Below, piece by piece: positions 1 through 13,372 of a stretch of 64,000 nucleotides of DNA. Source of the stretch: Monomorium pharaonis. Its lineage: Eukaryota > Arthropoda > Insecta > Hymenoptera > Formicidae. Where the stretch lies: contig NC_050476.1 in the NCBI RefSeq assembly GCF_013373865.1, forward strand, positions 8,944,501 to 9,008,500. Direction: 5' to 3'. Every line of letters begins with the position of its first letter. The stretch's first letter is position 1. The notes beneath the pieces are model-generated. The model saw nothing but the letters and a program-made list of their open reading frames with translations. It ran no database searches and was not told the origin of the DNA. The position numbers were made by a program, and so were the translations under genes.

Positions 1-525
1 GAATGATAAAGGATCAATCGTGACAAATCTCCGTTAATTTAATATTCCATAAAAAACGATGAGAGAATTTAATGCGGCAAATATTATATTATTTGCAGGT
101 TCCATACGTTTCCATTGCTTTCTCTCTTTCGACTTTCTTATTTACAAAAGTTTATTGCGATTTAAATTTGTCCTATTTTTATTAATAATTTATAATCTCG
201 TCATGTAATCGCGAGTGTACGTAGCAGCCATCGACGCGAGCTTAGGTGCGGTGCGGCGAGACGTGGGAACGGCAAAGACGCCACGCTTCTCCTTCTTTCC
301 CCCGCCGCCGCCGGCAGCCAATGCTTGAAACAGTAGGCCGTGCTATGGCTCGAGCGGCTCGAGCCCTTCCTTCGGCGCGTAAGGCGCGCTCTCATTCGCA
401 TAATTTAAAAAATTTATATCTCGATTATTAGCAGACCAAACCCACAACAATATTGAACTTTTATGTTCATCTCGATCCCATCTACCTTTTTATGAACAGT
501 GACCAGTATGCTCTGGGACTCCCTG
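1..525. mobile_element. Foldback family A, partial copy (right arm)
   Basis: The sequence ends in CTCCCTG next to a (TA)n run and matches 9590-10457 almost throughout. It is also related to the right arm of the palindrome at 3589-5943. It includes a CpG-rich block around 210-390 that recurs at about 3720-3890 (inverted), 5640-5810 and 10140-10320. Short ORFs in this block appear in all copies but carry no recognisable domain, so I treat them as non-coding. The left part of the element lies outside the window. Confidence 0.6.
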
Positions 526-1182
526 TATATATATATATATACAGGGTGTTTGGTAAAGATTTATGCAATTTTTATAAGCAGGTAGAGCGCATTAAGCTGA
601 ACATAAAATCCTCATCGTTTTTCCATTTTCACAATAGTTAACGAGTTATAGACTTGTAAAATTTTCTGTATTAGCCCGGCCTACCGGCAAATGCAAGCAC
701 GCCGAGCGCCCGACCGCGGCGGCTGCCCCTCCCTAGCGCTTGAACCTTGAGATTGCTAGGCGCGCGGAGGGAGTTGTTACAACAAGCGGCAATGGCTACG
801 CACAATGTGTACGTGTACATACATGTGTACAAAGAAATATCAGTTCTAATGCTTAAAGAAGCAATTACTAAATTTATTTTTTTTTATAAATAATGATTAT
901 TTTTAATAAAACATTTTTTTTGGTGATAGTCTTAAATGTCGTAAACTGTCATAAATTTTAAAAGAAGCTATTATCATGTGCTCAAAAACAAATTTATCCT
1001 TCTTTAAACAACATTAGAAAATTTTATCGATTAAAATGGAAATAACAACCAAATAAAATGTTTCAACTTTATATTCTTAATTTGTTTCAACTTTATATTC
1101 TTAATTAAAAATTAAATAACGAGGATATTTATATTTTTAATAAAATTAATCCTTGTTGATAGACATTGATAGACTTATAATA

Positions 1183-1394
1183 CACGGAAAAAACTTTATG
1201 GTAAAAATTACTCTGGTAAGTAATAAACGCGTGACAAGGAGAAATTATGAAAATTTTTATTACGTTTTTCATCAAATTACGATAATATTTACATTACTTA
1301 TATGATATAATTCTCTGAAATTTCTTCTTACAGTTCGTGGTTACTATTATAAATAATAAATCATATATAATTTTACTATAAAATTTTCTCCGTG
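1183..1394. mobile_element. Tc1/mariner-like MITE, copy 1
   Basis: Ends are CACGGAAAAAAC and, inverted, CACGGAGAAAAT, each flanked by TA. TA target duplications are typical of Tc1/mariner elements. Other copies lie at 6678-6888, 8760-8971 and 20355-20545. The first three sit at the same place inside family B, so they were probably copied with it. The palindrome at 17927-18260 shares the CACGGAG end. Confidence 0.65.
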
Positions 1395-1477
1395 TAGATT
1401 TACGAATATATGAATTTATTAAATGTTTGAAAACTTATAAACAATATTTATTTAATTCAAGAAAATTTAGTATGTAA

Positions 1478-1572
1478 TGTGTGTGTATTTGGTGTGCGTG
1501 TGCGTGTGTTTGTGCGTGTGCGTGTGTTTGTGCGTGTGCGTGTGCGTGTGCGTGTGAGTGTGCGTGTGAGTG

Positions 1573-1670
<98 letters not shown>

Positions 1671-1672
1671 TA
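1478..1672. repeat. GT / GTGC microsatellite
   Basis: TG and GTGC units run for about 190 bp: mixed TG/CG, then pure TGCG, then pure TG. ORFs reading through it on both strands are translations of the repeat. Confidence 0.95.
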
Positions 1673-1694
1673 ACACACACACACATACACACAC

Positions 1695-2647
1695 ACCACA
1701 TAGAAACGAAATCTCCAATGGACGTCTGTCATGGAAGTTTGGAACTTCCAGTGGGCGTCCATTGGACATTGAATATAGAGCCAATGCAAATCCACAGTTC
1801 CGTATTGTGTACGTCCATTCGACCTCTATTGGACGTCGTCAAGGATGCCTATTGGACGTTGTGTGGATCGTTGGTGGAGGCTTCATGGAGCCTCGATGGA
1901 CGTCTGATAGATATTTCGTGGATCATTACACATAAAAAAATGTATTCTTAACAAAATTCGAAAGTGCCTTTATTCAAGAATATTTTATACTTAAAATTGT
2001 GTTGAGTATAAATATTTTTTTACAAAAAAAAGTATTATTATATTTTTTATAAATATTTCTTTCAACATAATATTTTCCTTAAATAAAAGTTTTTATTTTG
2101 TCCTTTTCATTTTTATCAACCTTTTTTGCAGACTGATATAGTTCATCAGTCTTGTACTATATGGCGAAATCTTACTTCCTTCTACGCTCTTGACGAGCCC
2201 CTTTTATTCATCTAGAAAGTGCATTTTATTCATAAGAAACACGCGCCACATAGTGGTGAGTAGTGAAGGTTTCACGGAGCATCGGTGGATGATTGACGGA
2301 CGTTTTGTGGATCATTAGTAGAGGAGATTCCACGAAACGTCCGTCAGTCGTCCATCGAGGCTCCGTGAAGCCTCTAACAATGATCCATAAAACGTCCATT
2401 AGTTGTCTATCGAGACTCCTCTATTAATTATCCGCGTAACGTATAATGGATATCTTTTAAGATGTTTGACAGAGATCTATTATAGAGGTAAGATGAATCA
2501 TGGGAAGTAAACATCCCATAGAACTATGGAAGTAAACATCCAATGGAGCCATGAAAGTTTATTGAATTTTTAATGGACGTCTCATGGATCTATGGAGGTT
2601 TAGTGGACGTCCACTGGACATCCACTAGATACCAATTTCTATGTGGG
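1695..2647. mobile_element. Word-type element with CCCACATAG ends
   Basis: Left end reads ACCACATAGAAAC and right end, inverted, CCCACATAGAAAT. Both are flanked by AC, though the left flank lies in a CA repeat and is weak evidence. The interior is made of diverged self-complementary words such as TGGACGTCCA, CCATTGGA and TCATGGATC, thinning out in the middle around 1930-2240. No coding domain. It belongs with the CCCAGATAGCAC elements elsewhere in the window. Confidence 0.6.
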
Positions 2648-2839
2648 ACATTTTAAAATTTATATATACATGCATGTATATATGTATTTATATATATTTG
2701 ATTGTTTATTTGATGTGGACTTTTATATAAAATTTTATAAAATTTATTAGGAAATTTGAAAAAGTATGTATAGCATTATGAATTTAATCAAACTTTTTAT
2801 TTATTTTTTGCATATATTAAAAAAATATTCTAATTGATA

Positions 2840-3300
2840 ACGATAGCGAGTGAGTGTAGCGAGAGAGTAGGGAGGAGCGACGAGAGATGGCGTTAGTAAG
2901 AGCGAGAGTGGCGGCATGAGGCTGCGCGATTTGAGGACAGTAGTGTGTGTGAGCGAGAAAGTAAGAGAGAGCAGTGAGAAATTTGGCGCGGAGAGTTTCG
3001 GATGTACGACCGAGCGATTTAGAGAGAGTGTGAGAGATTCGAGTCTTGGAACTGCGTGACGCGGGGAGAGTGATTGCGAGTTACTCGATTGGTTATTGTA
3101 CCGAGCTAGACAATATATTTATTTGTGCAATTGAACACACCGTAAACTCAGTAGACTATCCCTACGAGCCAATTCCGACATCCCGACATCCTTGAAGCGA
3201 GAATACCCAGAGTTACGAGTGAGCGAGCAAACTTAGCAAACTTAGTCTCTATATACCTTTTAGTTAACATAATAAATATTTGTATACAAATTTATTCCAC
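2840..3300 (+). other. GA-rich block, possible LTR or transposon 5' region
   Basis: A strongly purine-rich stretch (GAGCGAGAGAG-type) is followed by an AT-rich stretch with AATAAA-like sequence near 3270. Ant and other insect LTRs and transcript leaders often look like this. I see no paired LTR, target duplication or ORF, so the identity is open. Confidence 0.25.
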
Positions 3301-3588
3301 TTATTTGTTTAAATGTTATTTGCCTAAAATTGCAACAAAAATGACGATATGCTACATAAGCCATTATAAACTAAATTATTTATTATTTTGTTCTTTTTAA
3401 ACAAGCTTCAGGACTAAAAATCGGATATTTATCGATAAAATTTTTTATCGTAATAGAAAATAAAATAAGCTCAAGAGAATATTTTAATCTAGGAGCCCAA
3501 TTTCTATGCTATTTTGCGACTTTATTTTAAGTATACAATTTTCTAGATAAAATAGATTCTGTCGTACATATTAATATATATATATATA

Positions 3589-5943
3589 CAGGGTAATGTA
3601 ATCGGAAGCCATCCCGTAATGGAAAGATAGACGGGATCGAGATGAACATAAAAGTCCAATATTGTCTTGGGTTAGGTCTATCAATAATCGAGATATAAAT
3701 TTTTCAAATTGTACGAATGAGAGCGCGCCGTGTGAAGAGCCGAGACGCTCGAGCTGTAGCGCGGCCCACTGTGTCGAACATTGGCTGCCGGCGGCGGGAG
3801 GGAAAAAGGAGAAGCGGTGCCGCTGCCTGGGCTTCGCCGCCCTCGCGTCTCACCGCACCGCGCCAACACTCGTGGCGATGGCAGCTATGCACATTCGCGA
3901 TTACTTGACAAATTAGGAGTTAGCAAAGATATGACAAATTAAAACCGTAATAAACTGCTGTGATTAAGAAAATCGAAAGAACGAAAGCGATAGATACTTA
4001 TGGAATCTACAAATAATCTAATTTCTATCGTAATTGTGAATAAGTAAATTAATAAAAGTTTTTCGTATATTCACGAAAGATTCTTTCTTTTTCTTAAATA
4101 TCTTATTTACAGTATCATACAATTCTAACTTTGTTTCTTATCGAATTGTGCCGTACTGTTAAATCCTTGATGAAAACATTAATAAAAAATTACCATAAAT
4201 TCCCGATTGATTCTTAAAGTGATAATTTTCTTTTATAAGTGTATTATAATATTTGCCACATCAAATTCTCTCATCGTTTCTTATTGTTTTTTTTCCATGG
4301 AATGTTAAATTAACGAAGGTTTATCACGATTAATATCTACGATTGATTCTTCATATATTCTCATTTCGTAAATATTTAATTAGAAAATTATAAAATGCGC
4401 GATATATCCATATAATATGTTACACTCATTGTTCATAACACGATAGAAAAATATCTCTTGATGTAACGATTTCACAATAGATTATGCCTTCTACGATAAT
4501 TATGCTTAGAGATGTTCAATATCAAATATTATTAATATAACGAAGAGTTTTTCTTTCATAACGATAGGGAACTCGAAATTTCTTTTATCTTTAATTACAT
4601 TATTAATTACGACAGATTTTCACTGATTGATTTAGAATAGATACCAACAAAAATACGAGAATCTAATTGATTTCTCTTTTGTAATCCATTACTTGTCTGA
4701 ATAAAAAAAAAAAGAATTTCAAGAAGTGATATCATTGTCTATCGTTCTCTCGTTTCCTGTTAGGAAAGTATATTTTCTCGTTGGAATATGACAAAATATC
4801 TACGGAGACATCGTGTTTAATAGTTCGGTTGGAATATTTCGTAAACTTAAGTTCTCTATTGTATAATTACGAAAGAAAACACTTTGTTGTTAACCATACT
4901 GGTGACATTAACATCTCCAAATATAATTACGATCGTATCGTATAATTTATCACGAAATCGTTAGATCAGGCATGAATACTTCTTCGTTTAAAAAACTCTT
5001 CGTTATTAATAATATTTGATATTGAACATCTCTAAGCATAATTATCGTAGAAGGCATAATCTATTGTGAAATCGTTACATCAAGAGATATTTTTCTATCG
5101 TGTTATGAACAATGAGTGTAACATATTATATGGATATATCGCGCATTTTATAATTTTCTAATTAAATATTTACGAAATGAGAATATATGAAGAATCAATC
5201 GTAGATATTAATCGTGATAAACCTTCGTTAATTTAACATTCCATGGAAAAAAAACAATAAGAAACGATGAGAGAATTTGATGTGGCAAATATTATAATAC
5301 ACTTATAAAAGAAAATTATCACTTTAAGAATCAATCGTGAATTTATGGTAATTTTTTATTAATGTTTTCATCAAGGATTTAACAGTACGACAATTCGATA
5401 AGAAACAAAGTTAGAATTGTATAATACTGTAAATAAGATATTTAAGAAAAAGAAAGAATCTTTCGTGAATGTACGAAAAACTTTTATTAATTTACTTATT
5501 CACAATTACGATAGAAATTAGATTATTTGTAGATTCCATAAGTATCTATCGCTTTCGTTCTTTCGATTTTCTTAATCACAGCAGTTTATTACGGTTTTAA
5601 TTTGTCCCTATCTTTGCTAAATAATTTTGTCAAGTAATTGCGAATGTGCGTAACGACGCGAGTCTAGACGCGGTGCTGCGGGACGTGAGGGCGGCGAAGC
5701 ACAGGCAGCGGCGCCGCTTCTCCTCCTTCTCCCCGCCGCCGGCAGCCAATGTTCGACACAGTGGGCCGCGCTACAGCTCGAGCGTCTCGGCTCTTCACAC
5801 GGCGCGCTCTCATTCGTACAATTTGAAAAGTTTATATCTCGATTATTGATAGACCTAACCCAAGACAATATTGGACTTTTATGTTCATCTCGATTCCGTC
5901 TATCTTTCCATTACGGGATGGCTTCCGATTACATTACACCCTG
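3589..5943. mobile_element. Foldback family A, complete 2.35-kb palindrome
   Basis: Left end is CAGGGTAATGTAATCGG; the inverted right end is CAGGGTGTAATGTAATCGG. Arms of about 950 bp match almost throughout: 4380-4545 reappears inverted at 4990-5160. The centre is near 4770. CpG-rich blocks sit in each arm (about 3720-3890 and 5640-5810). Both flanks are (TA)n. No protein domain is visible, so this is a non-autonomous element. Confidence 0.8.
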
Positions 5944-6677
5944 TATATACAGGGTGTCTGGTATTTTTTTATGGGATTTTTATGAGCAGGTAGAGCGCAT
6001 GAAACTGAACAGAAAAGTCCTTACCGTTTTTCCATTTTCGCAATAGTTAACAAGTTAGTGACTTGTAAAATTTTCTGTATTAGCCCGGCCTACCGACAAA
6101 TGCAAGCGCGCTGAGCGCCCGGCCGCGGCGGCCGCCCCTCCCTAGCGCTTGAACCTTGAGATTGCTAGGCGCGCGGGGGGAGTTGTTACAACAAGCAGCA
6201 ATGACTACGCACAAGCGACGCGTAACGCTAAATTCTCCCTTTAAATTATTTGATAGTTCCTTACCTTTTTGAATATTTGATAGTTCCTTACCTTTTTTAA
6301 TGAAAATAAAATTTTCTAACAACAAAAAGTATGTGTACGTGTACATACATGTGTACAAAAAATATCAGATCTAATGCTTAAAGAAGTGATTACTAAATTT
6401 ATTTTTTAATAAATAACGATTATTTTTAATAAAAAATATTTTTTTCATGATAGTCTTAAACATCGTAAACTGTCATTATGAATTTTAAAAGAAGCTATTA
6501 TCATATGCTCGAAACAAAATTTATGTTTCTTCAAAAAACATTAGAAAATTTTATCGATTAAAATAGAAATGACAAACAAAAAAATGTTTGTTTCAACTTT
6601 ATATTCTTAATTAAAAATTAAATAACTAGGATATTTATATTTTTAATAAAATTAATCCTTGTGATAGATTTATAATA

Positions 6678-6888
6678 CACGAAAAAAACTTTATGGTAAA
6701 AATTACTATGATAAATAGTAAACGCGGGCCAAGGAGGAATTATGAAAATTTTTATTATGTTTTTCATCAAATTACGACAATATTTACACTACTTATGATA
6801 TAATTCTCTGAAATTTCTTCTTATAGTTCGTGGTTACTATCATAAATAATAAAATCATATATAATTTTACTATAAAATTTTCTCCGTG
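6678..6888. mobile_element. Tc1/mariner-like MITE, copy 2
   Basis: Ends are CACGAAAAAAAC and CTCCGTG, flanked by TA on both sides. It occupies the same place in family B as copies 1 and 3. Confidence 0.6.
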
Positions 6889-6971
6889 TAAATTTACGAA
6901 TATATGAATTTATTAAATGTTTGAAAACTTATAAACAATATTTATTTAATTTAAGAAAATTTTAGTTTGTA

Positions 6972-7036
<65 letters not shown>
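6972..7036. repeat. (TG)n microsatellite
   Basis: About 32 uninterrupted TG units. Confidence 0.95.
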
Positions 7037-7038
<2 letters not shown>

Positions 7039-7039
7039 G

Positions 7040-7436
7040 GGGGGGATACATACATACACGAGCTAAAGAATAATCACTTTGTGACAGGAAAATGATTATT
7101 CCTTAATTCAAGAATTGGTTTGTAATTTGTGTGTAATTTGTGTGTGTGTGTATGTGTGTGTACATACGCGAAAATGTTAAACATTATTTGTTTTATGTAA
7201 AGTGTGGTGTTTATTATCAACAGAATACTCTTTTCAGTCATTAAAGATAAAATAATTATTAAAAAAAATACAATTAAAAGTGAATAATTGATTTTTTTTA
7301 AACTAGAATCATATTTTTTTACGTGTACATGTATAGTAATCAGCGTAAATAGTAATAGTGATATAAAATCGCGGAACTAAGGCATAATCATTTTCCTGTC
7401 ACAAAGTGATTATTCTTTAGCTCGCGTATGTATGTA
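7040..7436. repeat. Small inverted repeat in the centre of family B
   Basis: A motif containing AATCACTTTGTGACAGG near 7070 returns inverted near 7390-7420, together with the adjoining CTAAAGAATAATC and CATACATAC stretches. The same motif occurs at about 9240-9290 in the third family B copy. Confidence 0.6.
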
Positions 7437-8759
7437 CAAGGATTAATTTTATTAAAAATATAAATATCCTAGTTATTTAATTTTTAATTAAGAATATAAA
7501 GTTGAAACAAACATTTTATTTGGTTGTCATTTCCATTTCAATCGATAAAATTTTCTAATGTTTTTTGAAGAAGCATAAATTTTGTTTCGAGCATATGATA
7601 ACAGCTTCTTTTAAAATTTATAATGACCGTTTACGACGTTTAAGACTATCATCAAAAAAATATTTTTTATTAAAAATAATGGTTATTTATTAAAAAAATA
7701 AATTTAGTAATCACTTCTTTAAGCATTAAAACTGATATTTTTTGTACACATGTATGTACACGTACACACATACTTTTTGTCGTTAAAACATTTTATTTTC
7801 ATTAAAAAACGTAAGAAACTATCATAACTCAAAGGGAGAATTTAGCGTTACGCGTCGCTTGTGCGTAGCCATTGTCGCTTGTTGTAACAACTCCCCCCGC
7901 GCGCCTAGCAATCTCAAGGTTCAAGCTGGGGAGGAGCGGCCGCCGCGGCCGGACGCTCAGCACGCTTGCATTTGCCGGTAGGCCGGGCTAATGCAGAAAA
8001 TTTTACAAGTCACTAACTTGTTAACTATTGCGAAAATGGAAAAACGGTAAGGACTTTTCTGTTCAGTTTCATGCGCTCTACCTGCTCATAAACATCCCAT
8101 AAAAAAATACCAGACACCCTGTATATATACAGGGTGTTTGGTAAAGATTTATGCAATTTTTATAAGCAGGTAGAGCGCATTAAGCTGAACATAAAATCCT
8201 CATCGTTTTTCCATTTTCACAATAGTTAACGAGTTATAGACTTGTAAAATTTTCTGTATTAGCCCGGCCTACCGGCAAATGCAAGCACGCCGAGCGCCCG
8301 ACCGCGGCGGCCGCCCTTCCCTAGCGCTTGAACCTTGAGATTGCTAGGCGCGCGGAGGGAGTTGTTACAACAAGCGGCAATGGCTACGCACAATGTGTAC
8401 GTGTACATACATGTGTACAAAAAAATATCAGTTCTAATGCTTAAAGAAGCAATTACTAAATTTATTTTTTTTTAATAAATAATGATTATTTTTAATAAAA
8501 CATTTTTTTGGTGATAGTCTTAAATGTCGTAAACTGTCATAAATTTTAAAAGAAGCTATTATCATGTGCTCAAAAACAAATTTATCCTTCTTTAAACAAC
8601 ATTAGAAAATTTTATCGATTAAAATGGAAATAACAACCAAATAAAATGTTTCAACTTTATATTCTTAATTTGTTTCAACTTTATATTCTTAATTAAAAAT
8701 TAAATAACGAGGATATTTATATTATTAATAAAATTAATCCTTGTGATAGACTTATAATA

Positions 8760-8971
8760 CACGGAAAAAACTTTGTGGTAAAAATTACTATGGTAAGTAG
8801 TAAACGCGTGCTAAGGAGAAATTATGAAAATTTTTATTATGTTCTTCATCAAATTACGATAACATTTACACTACTTATATGATATAATTCTCTGAAATTT
8901 CTTCTTACAGTTCGTGGTTACTATCATAAATAATAAATCATACATAATTTTACTATAAAATTTTCTCCGTG
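8760..8971. mobile_element. Tc1/mariner-like MITE, copy 3
   Basis: Ends are CACGGAAAAAAC and CTCCGTG with TA on both sides. It is nearly identical to copy 1. Confidence 0.65.
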
Positions 8972-9055
8972 TAAATTTACGAATTTATGAATTTATTAAA
9001 TGTTTGAAAACTTATTAACAATATTTATTTAATTCAAGAAAATTTTAGTATGTAA

Positions 9056-9217
<162 letters not shown>

Positions 9218-9507
9218 TGTATGTACGTACATACGCGAGAAAAGAATAATCACTTTGTGACAGGAAAATGAATAATCATTCCTTAGTTCGCGATTTTATA
9301 TCACTATTATTATTCATGCTGATTACTATACAATACACGCACACGTAGAAAAATATGATTCTAGTTTTAAGAAAATCAATTATTCATTTTTAATTTTATT
9401 CTTTTTTAATAATTATCTTATTTTTAATGGTTGAAAAGAATATTATATTGATAATAAACACCTCACTTTACACAAAACAAATAATGTTTAACATTTTCGT
9501 GTATGTA

Positions 9508-9508
<1 letters not shown>

Positions 9509-9552
<44 letters not shown>
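9509..9552. repeat. (CA)n microsatellite
   Basis: About 21 CA units, facing the TG run at 9056-9216 across a 290-bp spacer. This may be the remnant of a foldback. Confidence 0.9.
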
Positions 9553-9589
9553 AAATACACACACATTACATACTAAAATTTCAATAATG

Positions 9590-10457
9590 AATAAAAGAAT
9601 TCAGAGTTTCTTCTACCTTTAATTGCATTATTAATTACGACAGATTTTCAGTGACTTATAATGTATTAACGATAGAAGAAATTCGAAGTTCTCTATCATA
9701 TACAAGAGAAAATCATTTCTAGTTAACCATAATAACGATACTTGACATAACATTGATCTCTAATTACCTATAATTACCGTAGAAGTTGCATCGAATAATT
9801 TATCCTGAAGTCGTTAGATCAAACGTGAATATTTTTCTATCGTGTTATTTTACAAAGAGTGCATATTAGGGATAGTATTTCGTGCATTTCGTAATTTTCT
9901 AATAAGATGGTTACGAAAGGAGAATGTATAAAGAATCAATCGTGATAAATCTTCGTTAATTTAATATTCCATAAAAAACGATGAGAGAATTTGATGAGAG
10001 AATTTGCCGGCAAATGTTATATTATCTGCAGGTTCCATACGTTTCCATCGCTTTCTCTCTTTCGACTTTCTTATTTACAAAAGTTTATTACGATTTAAAT
10101 TTGTCCTATTTTTATTAATAATTTATAATCTCGTCATGTAATCGCGAGTGTGCGTAGCAGCCATCGACGCGAGCTTAGGCACGGTGCGGCGAGACGTGGG
10201 AACGGCGACGACGCCACGCTTCTCCTTCTTTCCCCCGCCGCCGCCGGCAGCCAATACTTGAAACAGTAGGCCGTGCTATGGCTCGAGCGGCTCGAGCCCT
10301 TCCTTCGGCGCGCAAGGCGCGCTCTCATTCGCATAATTTAAAAAATTTATATCTCGATTATTAGCAGACCAAACCCACAACAATATTGAACTTTTATGTT
10401 CATCTCGATCCCATCTACCTTTTTATGAACAGTGACCAGTATGCTCTGGGACTCCCT
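9590..10457. mobile_element. Foldback family A, right-arm copy
   Basis: It closely matches 1-525, including the CpG-rich block at 10140-10320, and ends GACTCCCTG before a TA-rich run. The opposite arm is missing. Confidence 0.6.
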
Positions 10458-11463
10458 GTATACATATATATATCATGTTTCATAATCTTTTTATTAAAAA
10501 GTAGCTATAAATAACCTCTATATACAATATTGAATAAGATTATAAAAAAGGTTGGTCCATGGTTTCCATGATTCCGATTCTGCTCATTTAAAACAACAAA
10601 ACCAAAGAGCTTATTAATTAGAATAAGGCTATAGCAAATATCAAAATAAAAAATATATTAAGAATGTAAAAAATAACGTTATTTTAAAATTCAAGTTTTA
10701 ATTTTTGTTATTTTTGATTTTGAATAACTGTAAAAATTGGAAAAAAAACAAATTGGAAAAATGTGGTTTTGAAAAAAATGTGTCTAAAATTTTTCATACT
10801 AATTGTATAGAGATAATTCTACTCACGATTAACCAGTTAGTTCGGAGCCATACAAAGGAGCCATACTTTTTTTCTGTTTACGAAAGTTTTACAAAGCTAT
10901 TCTCTCTTTTCTACGATTTATTCTCTCATTTCTAGCAAAGTCGAACTCTGAGCGGCTCATACGAGAATTTTGTTGCGAGAATTCACGTATATCTCCGTTT
11001 GCTAACCAATAATCATATTCAAAATTGGCATAATCCGCGTATGTAAGACTTTTTAACGTGTAAATAAATAAGTAACTTATCTTGCATTCGCTCACTCCAA
11101 CTGCAACGTTCAAAACTACACTGACAATGAGTAGAAAAAGCAAATGACTCTCACAGACAGGTTAAAATCAATCGTACTTTAAAAAAGTGCAATACTTTTT
11201 ATTCCAAATGTAAGACCTTCCAAAAATAACAATCTTCCAAACTTTAGCCGAAATATAAATGTCGACACAATTTATTATTGTGCAAATTAGACTAAATCCT
11301 TTTGCAGACATATTTTCCAGATAAAATACTTGAAAAGTATGCAAAAAAAGTCGATTTTTTAACCCGCTAGACTAGCCTCTTAAAAAATCTGTGATTTCAA
11401 ATTTCGATAACTTTTAACTATATTGTATAGTAAAATATCCTTATTAATAATAATTACTGGCAG
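10458..11463. other. AT-rich stretch upstream of the first peroxidase exon
   Basis: It should be intron of the heme peroxidase gene, because the reading frame at 11464 opens at a splice acceptor. I see no exon with peroxidase sequence here. A - strand ORF with a hydrophobic start (11143-10889) lacks a true ATG. Confidence 0.4.
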
Positions 11464-11897
11464 ATCACACAATACTTGTTCAGAAAAGGGAAGATTCTCG
11501 GATCTGACTTACGAGCAGTAGATATTCAAAGAGATCGTGATCACGGACTCGCTTCATATAATGATTATCGCGAACATTGCGGACTGCCACGAGCGAAAAC
11601 TTTCGATGATTATGCTGACTATATATCTTTTTCGGTAAGTAAACTAAATCTTCCTGTATAAAATTTCCTTGGATTACAAATAAATTTTAAAATCGTAGGA
11701 TATATACAAACTTTCTACGTTATACGCTAGTCCAAATGATGTTGAGTTGACCGTCGGTGGATCCTTAGAGAGACATGTTGACGGAGCACTGGTTGGACCG
11801 ACATTTCTATGCATCATGTTAAAACAATTTCAACAAACGCGAATTGGCGATCGTTATTGGTTTGAAACAGGAGATCCGAAAATAGCATTTACCATAG
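11464..11897 (+). CDS. Animal heme peroxidase, two C-terminal-domain exons (partial gene)
   Basis: Two exons joined in phase 0. The first (11464-11634) follows CAG and ends at GTAAGT; the second (11699-11897) follows TAG and ends at GTACG. The first encodes the family signature around residues AVDIQRDRDHGLASYNDYR, followed by CGLPRAKTF. The second encodes LYASPNDVELTVGG and GALVGPTFLCIM, then RIGDRYWFE. These are strongly conserved in peroxidasin and chorion-peroxidase-like proteins, which are secreted, use hydrogen peroxide and crosslink extracellular proteins. The N-terminal exons, including the distal His, must lie upstream of the window. The reading frame is intact through all four visible exons, so the gene appears functional. 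The exact family member cannot be fixed from this end alone. Confidence 0.93.
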
Positions 11898-12508
11898 GTA
11901 CGCTAACAATGTGCTCTAAATTGTATAACTATAAATGTATAATTGTAACAAAATTATATCAATGTCTATTAAAATTTCGATTACTTTTAGTACTTTTTTT
12001 CAGAATAAGTCACATAATTTTTCGAAATTTGTATAAAGTGTCTCCAAACATTCCAGCCAAACTTTAAGATTTTATGTTTAATTTTAAACAAAAATTTCTT
12101 AATATAAATATAAATATAAATCAAAAATGCTTTTTTAACCCTCAGAGTAAGAAATATAAAAGTTATGATTTATACGAACTTGGATTAGCGTAACTTACAA
12201 ACTTTGTCGGCGCATATTCTCGAATATGAGTTGTATCCGTTGAAATTCAATCAATTTCAACGTATTTTTTTTATCAAAAAAAAGCTCAGAATTATGATGG
12301 TCTTGGTTAAAAAATCGAAGATATTTAAAAAAAAGATTTTTTGAAAAAAAATGAGAACAAAAATTTTTTATAAAAATTTGCCTTTTTTTTAAACGCCTGT
12401 ATTTATTTAAAAAAAAGATAAAATAATAAAATCAGTCAATGGAAAGCCAAAAAAATAAACATTAAGAATCTATAGTCAAAATTTTTATTCTGTTCTAATA
12501 CTATATTT

Positions 12509-13372
12509 CAGTGCTTGAGCCTAGTTGCCCTTTTTGAGCCGATTCCCGAACGCGCCGCCTCCTATGCCCCCACTACCGCGCGCGGCCTTGACGGCCGAGC
12601 CGCCGATCTCGCCCGTACGCTTTGTCTCAGGAGCAGCTCTGTATAAGAAATGGTGCCCTGCACCACAAAATTCATTAAAATTACTCTAAGTAAATAATTT
12701 TTGTTTTTATAAACAAAAAAGTACTAATTTTTTTATTTCTAATTTATTTTATATGTAGTATAACAATATGTAAAAACATAATATATAAATTAGAATTTTG
12801 ACAATAGTTTAATTTTTACATCACTCGTGAGGTATTATTATTGATGCTTTTTTTAAAGTGGTTTTCTCAGTAGGCCTAATCCACTAAAAGATGAAATATA
12901 ATATATAGCTTGGCATTCTTCTAATTTTCCTGTCGTTTTTATATATCTTACAATATATAAAATTTTGTTTTCCTGCCAAGCTGTATATTATATTTCATCT
13001 TTTAGTGAATTAGGCCTACTGGGGAAACCACTTAAAAAAAACGCATCAATAATAGTATCTCACGGGTGATGTGGAAAACTATTGTCAAAATTCTAATTTA
13101 CATATTATGTTTTTACATATTGTTATACTACATAAAATAAATTAGTAATAAAAAAGTTAGTACTTTTTTGTTAATAAAAACAAAAATTATTTACTTAAAG
13201 TAATTTTAATGAATTTTGTGCAGGGCACTATTTCTTATACAGAGCTGCTCCTGAGACAAAGCGTACGGGCGAGATCGGCGGCTCGGCCGTCAAGACCGCG
13301 CGCGGTAGTGGGGGCATAGGAGGCGGCGCGTTCGGGAATCGGCTCGAAAAGGGCAACTAGGCTCAAGCACTG
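12509..13372. mobile_element. hAT-type foldback MITE (Buster-like target site)
   Basis: Terminal inverted repeats start CAGTGCTTGAGCC. The arms, about 400 bp each, are nearly complementary throughout. Perfect 8-bp direct repeats CTATATTT flank it (12501-12508 and 13373-13380). An 8-bp duplication with central TA and CAG-type ends fits hAT elements of the Buster group. No ORF, so it is non-autonomous. It lies in the large peroxidase intron. Confidence 0.85.

Larger units (their letters stand above)
542..1680. mobile_element. Foldback family B, left-arm copy 1
   Basis: It starts CAGGGTGTTTGG directly after a (TA)n run. It is nearly identical to 8130-9215 and related to both arms of 5950-8121. 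In order it holds a GC-rich block (about 670-770), an AT-rich stretch, a TA-flanked MITE (1183-1394) and a GT/GC-rich microsatellite. No coding domain is visible. The second arm is missing and the copy is cut off by the element starting at 1695. Confidence 0.6.
5950..8121. mobile_element. Foldback family B, complete palindrome
   Basis: Both ends read CAGGGTGTCTGGTA (right end inverted). The arms are about 5950-6662 and 7436-8121. The left arm is followed by a MITE (6678-6888) and a TG run that the right arm lacks. A smaller inverted repeat fills the centre. It lies (TA)3 after family A and (TA)4 before the next family B copy, so the three elements stand end to end. Confidence 0.75.

Noticed and set aside
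1435..1935. Overlapping ORFs of 60-120 residues on both strands
   Set aside because: They are translations of the GT/CG microsatellite and of the word-type element next to it.
10889..11143. Minus-strand ORF with a hydrophobic, signal-like start
   Set aside because: It begins at TTG, not ATG, has no domain and lies in AT-rich intron sequence.
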